Source: W425 sp964503235
GTDB lineage: Bacteria; Chloroflexota; Dehalococcoidia; Dehalococcoidales; RBG-16-60-22
Direction of reading: 5' to 3'
Assembly (NCBI GenBank): GCA_964503235.1
Contig: CAZCZJ010000030.1
Span: forward strand, 1 to 24,847
Length of the DNA stretch: 24,847 nt
Under the pieces are notes generated by a model. The model made no database searches and was not told the DNA's origin. It was given only the letters and a program-made list of their open reading frames with translations. Positions 22,064 to 24,847 of the stretch are shown piece by piece. Positions within the stretch are counted from its first letter, which is position 1, and the number at the start of each line of letters is the position of its first letter. A program made the position numbers and the translations under genes.

Positions 22064-22220
22064 CCCCTCTCCGGCCGGACACACTGGTGAAACACCACAA
22101 ATATCATTGGCTGGAGAGGGGAGTAAATAAAAGAGGGGGCGAGGCCCCCTCTTAAAAAATCCTCCCCCTCACAAACAGATTGAAGAATGAGCATTGAATA
22201 TGTATCTGTTTGAGAGGGGG
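22064..22220. repeat. GC-rich palindromic repeat cluster, copy 1
   Basis: Three hairpins in a row: 22064-22076 with 22109-22121 (13 bp, one G-T), 22131-22140 with 22144-22153 (perfect 10-bp stem, three-base loop) and 22164-22180 with 22204-22220 (17 bp, one mismatch). The central AGGGGGCGA-type hairpin recurs at 23557-23579. The form resembles REP/MITE-like elements that occur many times in a genome. The central hairpin is followed on the minus strand by TTTTATTT and could act as a terminator. The remaining gap (21939-22063, 22221-22272) shows nothing else I can name. Confidence 0.7.
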
Positions 22221-22272
22221 TCAGGGGGGAGAGCATCTTAAAATAAACAAAACAAAATAAAAGTTAAAATAT

Positions 22273-22302
22273 TTGACATCAATTAGAAAAGAGCTTTAGA
22301 CT
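22273..22302 (+). promoter_or_regulatory. Predicted promoter for the alcohol dehydrogenase
   Basis: TTGACA (22273-22278) and TAGACT (22297-22302) are separated by 18 bases, about 45 bases upstream of the start codon. The -35 is a consensus match and the -10 matches four of six. Confidence 0.45.
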
Positions 22303-22348
22303 ACTGCTGGTATTGGTAAAACCGTGTTAAGTAATCAAGGAGGATATG

Positions 22349-23431
22349 TTGAAAGCTGCAGTTTGTTATGAATTCGGAAAACCACTGGTTATCGAGGATA
22401 TAGATATTGCGCCTCCGGGTAAGGGCGAGGTAAAGGTACGTATGGCGGCCACGGCCGTCTGCCACAGCGATATCCATGTTTTCCGCGGAGAACTGCCGTT
22501 TCCTTTACCGGCGGTTGGCGGGCACGAATCATCGGGGTATGTAGAAGAGGTAGGCGAAGGGATTACTAAAGTAAAAACGGGCGACCCGGTAGTGGTATCC
22601 CTTCTGATTGCCTGTGGGAAATGCTTTTTCTGCACTACGGGACGGACGCACCTGTGCGAAGCAGTGTGGGCTCGGGATAAGGAAAGTCCTTATAAGAACA
22701 AGAAGGGACAGAGCCTGGTGCAGATGTTCAAAACAGGCAGTTTTGCTGAGTACACCATCGTTGACGAATCACAGGTAGTGAAAATACCGGATGACATGCC
22801 TTTAGAACAGGCATCATTACTGGCTTGCGGTGTTATCACGGGATTCGGAGCGGTAGTTAACCGAGCTAAAGTCGAGGTGATGAGCAGCTGTGTTATCGTA
22901 GGAGTCGGTGGTGTAGGATTAAATGCAGTCCAGGGCGCGGCCATATCGGGGGCCTACCCGGTTATCGCCGTCGATATCAATGATGCCAAGCTGGAAGCGG
23001 CCAAGACTTTCGGAGCGACCCATACTGTCAATTCAAGCAAGGTGGATGCTATCGAGACGGTTAAGGAAATGACAGGAGGCCGGGGAGCCGACTACGTATT
23101 CGTGACGGTTGGCAGCGCTAAAGCCATGGAACAGGGCTTCGGTATGTGCGGACCGTGTGGCACGACCGTTATGGTAGGGCTGCCTAATTTCAAGGACAGT
23201 ATTTCTTTTCAAACGTTTCCATTTATCATGGGTGAAAGAACGCTTACCGGCAGCTATATGGGAACAACCCACCTGGAAACTCATGTTCCCAAGATGATAA
23301 ACCTCTATCAAGAAGGAATCCTAAAACTGGACGAGTTGATTACGGCCCGCTACCCCCTGGACCAGATAAATGAAGCCATCGCGGCGGTGGAAAAGGGAGA
23401 GGCATTGCGAAACATTATTATGTTTGAGTAG
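22349..23431 (+). CDS. Zinc-dependent alcohol dehydrogenase (MDR family)
   Basis: NAD(P)-dependent dehydrogenase of the medium-chain family, 360 residues from the TTG. Catalytic-zinc motifs are CHSDIH (C with H pair) and GHESSGYVEEVGEG. The structural-zinc loop CGKCFFCTTGRTHLC has all four cysteines. The Rossmann motif is VGVGGVGLNAVQG, and a second glycine-rich strand (CGPCGTTVMVGLP) follows. The family usually begins MKAAV, which fits the TTG at 22349; GGAGG is five bases before it. An ATG at 22346 is in frame but only two bases from GGAGG. It is a single gene flanked on both sides by palindromic repeats, so it looks like a stand-alone transcription unit. The substrate is not known. Confidence 0.9.
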   Translation: MKAAVCYEFGKPLVIEDIDIAPPGKGEVKVRMAATAVCHSDIHVFRGELPFPLPAVGGHESSGYVEEVGEGITKVKTGDPVVVSLLIACGKCFFCTTGRTHLCEAVWARDKESPYKNKKGQSLVQMFKTGSFAEYTIVDESQVVKIPDDMPLEQASLLACGVITGFGAVVNRAKVEVMSSCVIVGVGGVGLNAVQGAAISGAYPVIAVDINDAKLEAAKTFGATHTVNSSKVDAIETVKEMTGGRGADYVFVTVGSAKAMEQGFGMCGPCGTTVMVGLPNFKDSISFQTFPFIMGERTLTGSYMGTTHLETHVPKMINLYQEGILKLDELITARYPLDQINEAIAAVEKGEALRNIIMFE

Positions 23432-23437
23432 TCAGTC

Positions 23438-23449
23438 TTGTCCGGACAA
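23438..23449. repeat. 12-bp palindrome after the alcohol dehydrogenase
   Basis: TTGTCCGGACAA is a perfect palindrome six bases after the stop codon. No T-tract follows, and a three-base AT stretch leads to TTTATAAAA. It may be a transcript-end structure or an operator; no more can be said. Confidence 0.3.
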
Positions 23450-23556
23450 TTTATAAAAGGGGATGTGCGGACCTGGAGCGGGCAGAGCCCCCGGAAATGT
23501 GATAATGTTTCAATAGAATAGCTTATCTCATCAGTCTATAAAGAGGAGTGCGCAGC

Positions 23557-23644
23557 GAGAGGGGGCGAAGCCCCCTCTCAAAATTTATCCCCCTCTCCAA
23601 CCGGTAAATCTACAGTCAGTAATAATTCAGGGTTGGAGAGGGGG
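23557..23644. repeat. GC-rich palindromic repeat cluster, copy 2
   Basis: Two hairpins: 23557-23566 with 23570-23579 (perfect 10-bp stem, three-base GAA loop) and 23589-23602 with 23631-23644 (perfect 14-bp stem, 28-base loop). The short hairpin has the same AGAGGGGGCGA core as copy 1 (22131-22153), and the second stem shares CCCCTCTCC with copy 1. This supports a dispersed element family. The remaining gap 23450-23556 and 23645-23690 shows nothing else I can name. Confidence 0.7.
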
Positions 23645-23690
23645 ACGCGGAAGGAGAAATGCAAATGAGTAATCTCCTGAACGAAATATG

Positions 23691-24847
23691 CTATTTAATA
23701 TCCTTTGCCTTAGAAACTTTACATAATAGTGCTGTCAAATCCGGTGAACCGTACATGGGGTCGCAGTGGTCGTTGGAAGTAAGTACATTAGGGTTGGATG
23801 TAAATAGTCCGTGATAGGGTCCCGGCTCTTCAGGGTCAAAGCAATTAGCCGTAGCCATAACCACACCGGGATGTATGCCGGGGAAGAGATAGGCTTTCTG
23901 CCTGATTTTACCCCTCGGCGACTCAATCCAGGTCCAATCGCCATCTTCTATGCCGTATTTTTTCGCCGTGTCGGGATGTATTTGTACCACCGGGTCTCTC
24001 TGGAAACTACGCAGCCAGGGTAGATTACGGTACTGTGACAGGAAATAGAAAGGCTGCCGGTACCCGCTGGAAAGCACCAGTGGGTATTCTTTATAGAGTT
24101 CCGGTGTGGAATAGGGGCTTTCTCCCGGTTCCTGGAAATAGGGCAGAGCATCGTAGCCCAGTCCTTCCAGTACCGTGGAAAACAGCTCCAGCTTACCGGT
24201 GGGAGTGGGAAAACCGCCGCCTTTTCGCCAGTATTCCGTCTTATATTTGTAATATATCTGGTCTTTACCGGTTCGCGCCAGTACGCCCATTTCGCTGAAA
24301 TCCTTCCAGGTAATATTGGCTTTGTGTAGCTGGTGGTCCAGCATTTTTTCCACGTTTTCAAACCAGTACCGTGGAGCAATCCTTTTCCCGAGTTCGTTGA
24401 ATATCTTGTTATCCGCCCAGGCTTCACCGGGGGGTTCCACCACTTTATTATGAGCTTCAATCATAAAACGCGGGTGCATATCGTAGATTTCGTCTATTTC
24501 CAGCCAGTGGGCGGCGGGTAAAACGATGTCCGCCTGCTCCGCCATGGGTCCCATGAACTGGTCGGCGTGGGCCAAGAATTCCACGTTAGCGATAGCTCTG
24601 GCAACTTCTGTTGTGTTGGCCAGGTGGACTATTTGCTGTCCGCCGACGCTGAACCACACTTTTATTACCGGGTCAGTACCCAGAAGCTGCTTGACGACGG
24701 TATCGGAGTGGGCGGTACGGGCTGCTCCGAGCTTATAGGTATCGCTGCCCACGATGCCTTCACGCATCTCGTCGGTCAATGGTATCTCGTTAAAGAAGTC
24801 CTCCATCTGCCCGGTCTCCGGGGGAATCCAGCTCATCATGCTGCCCG
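23691..24847 (-). CDS. Molybdopterin oxidoreductase, C-terminal part (partial)
   Basis: C-terminal 385 or so residues of a DMSO-reductase-family molybdenum/tungsten enzyme; the frame runs off base 24847, so the N-terminal iron-sulfur and cofactor-binding half is missing and the reading frame's first methionine at 24839 is not the true start. Visible parts include KVWFSVGGQQIVHLANT, the cofactor-contact stretch QADIVLPAAHWLE, and the molybdopterin dinucleotide-binding barrel with LVLSSGYRQPFYFLSQYRN, IHPDTAKKYGIEDGD and GVVMATANCFDP. The substrate cannot be set from this half; polysulfide/thiosulfate reductase-like, formate dehydrogenase-like and acetylene hydratase-like enzymes all share this part. 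The catalytic cysteine/selenocysteine lies outside the window. With the nuoEF pair at the other end, it suggests an anaerobic metabolism. Confidence 0.85.
   Translation of the reverse strand, partial: GSMMSWIPPETGQMEDFFNEIPLTDEMREGIVGSDTYKLGAARTAHSDTVVKQLLGTDPVIKVWFSVGGQQIVHLANTTEVARAIANVEFLAHADQFMGPMAEQADIVLPAAHWLEIDEIYDMHPRFMIEAHNKVVEPPGEAWADNKIFNELGKRIAPRYWFENVEKMLDHQLHKANITWKDFSEMGVLARTGKDQIYYKYKTEYWRKGGGFPTPTGKLELFSTVLEGLGYDALPYFQEPGESPYSTPELYKEYPLVLSSGYRQPFYFLSQYRNLPWLRSFQRDPVVQIHPDTAKKYGIEDGDWTWIESPRGKIRQKAYLFPGIHPGVVMATANCFDPEEPGPYHGLFTSNPNVLTSNDHCDPMYGSPDLTALLCKVSKAKDIK

Noticed and set aside
21939..22100. 54-residue N-terminal extension of the EthD-like protein
   Set aside because: It overlaps the repeat cluster, shows no domain content, and a good ribosome site precedes the internal ATG.
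23659..23814. Small plus-strand frame (51 codons) with an AAGGAG site
   Set aside because: It runs antisense over the 3' end of the molybdopterin oxidoreductase gene and its product has no recognisable feature.
1..24847. The contig being archaeal
   Set aside because: OmpR-type winged-helix output, LuxR-type regulators, TTGACA-type promoters and intrinsic terminators are bacterial features, on both sides of the arl block.
1..24847. CRISPR array, integrase, insertion sequence or rRNA
   Set aside because: No regularly spaced repeats, transposase or integrase motifs, or rRNA sequence were seen.

Overview
The window looks bacterial and anaerobic. A Chloroflexota (Dehalococcoidia-like) source is my best guess, inferred from overall gene style and not proven. 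The bacterial signs are OmpR- and LuxR-type DNA-binding regulators, AGGAGG-type ribosome binding sites on most genes, TTGACA-type promoters, rho-independent terminators and a tRNA-Lys gene with an encoded CCA end. The central block is the exception: about 10.7 kb on the minus strand (20012 down to 9356) encodes what looks like a nearly complete archaellum, the rotary type IV pilus-like motility filament of Archaea.

Layout. 1-1913 (minus): nuoE and nuoF-like subunits of an NADH-linked diaphorase, with nuoF cut by the window edge. 2094-3062 (plus): a GAF-like/LuxR regulator. 3178-3253: tRNA-Lys(CTT). 3434-4319 (minus): a small unknown gene and a degenerate receiver protein. 9147-4568 (minus): four tightly packed two-component genes (membrane histidine kinase, double receiver, receiver-GAF-kinase, OmpR-type regulator) that end in a terminator. 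20012-9356 (minus): the archaellum block. 20423-21154 (plus): a divergent LuxR-type regulator with a pseudo-receiver. 21174-21938 (minus): a DUF5658-like membrane protein and a small dimeric alpha/beta-barrel-like protein. 22349-23431 (plus): a zinc alcohol dehydrogenase, flanked on both sides by GC-rich palindromic repeats. 23691-24847 (minus): the C-terminal part of a molybdopterin oxidoreductase.

Archaellum block in transcription order: archaellin 1, a small possible lipoprotein, archaellins 2 and 3, ArlG-like, two ArlF-like proteins (the second with a large extra domain), ArlJ membrane platform, a 57-residue coiled-coil protein, an ArlD/E-like protein, ArlH (KaiC-like), ArlI (motor ATPase) and an acidic accessory protein. 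The archaellins would be cleaved by a prepilin peptidase, which is not in this window, inserted by ArlJ, and driven by ArlI with ArlH. ArlF and ArlG would form the stator at the cell envelope. The D/E-like and small coiled-coil proteins are candidates for the switch that links chemotaxis to the motor. The divergent pseudo-receiver regulator and the downstream phosphorelay are the obvious candidates for control.

The archaellin promoter (TTGACA/AATTAT) lies inside a perfect 9-bp inverted repeat and downstream of a 12-bp palindrome. Archaellum-type clusters in Chloroflexota have, to my recollection, been reported recently, so the presence of arl genes may not be new. The divergent gene content and the regulatory layout look less explored.
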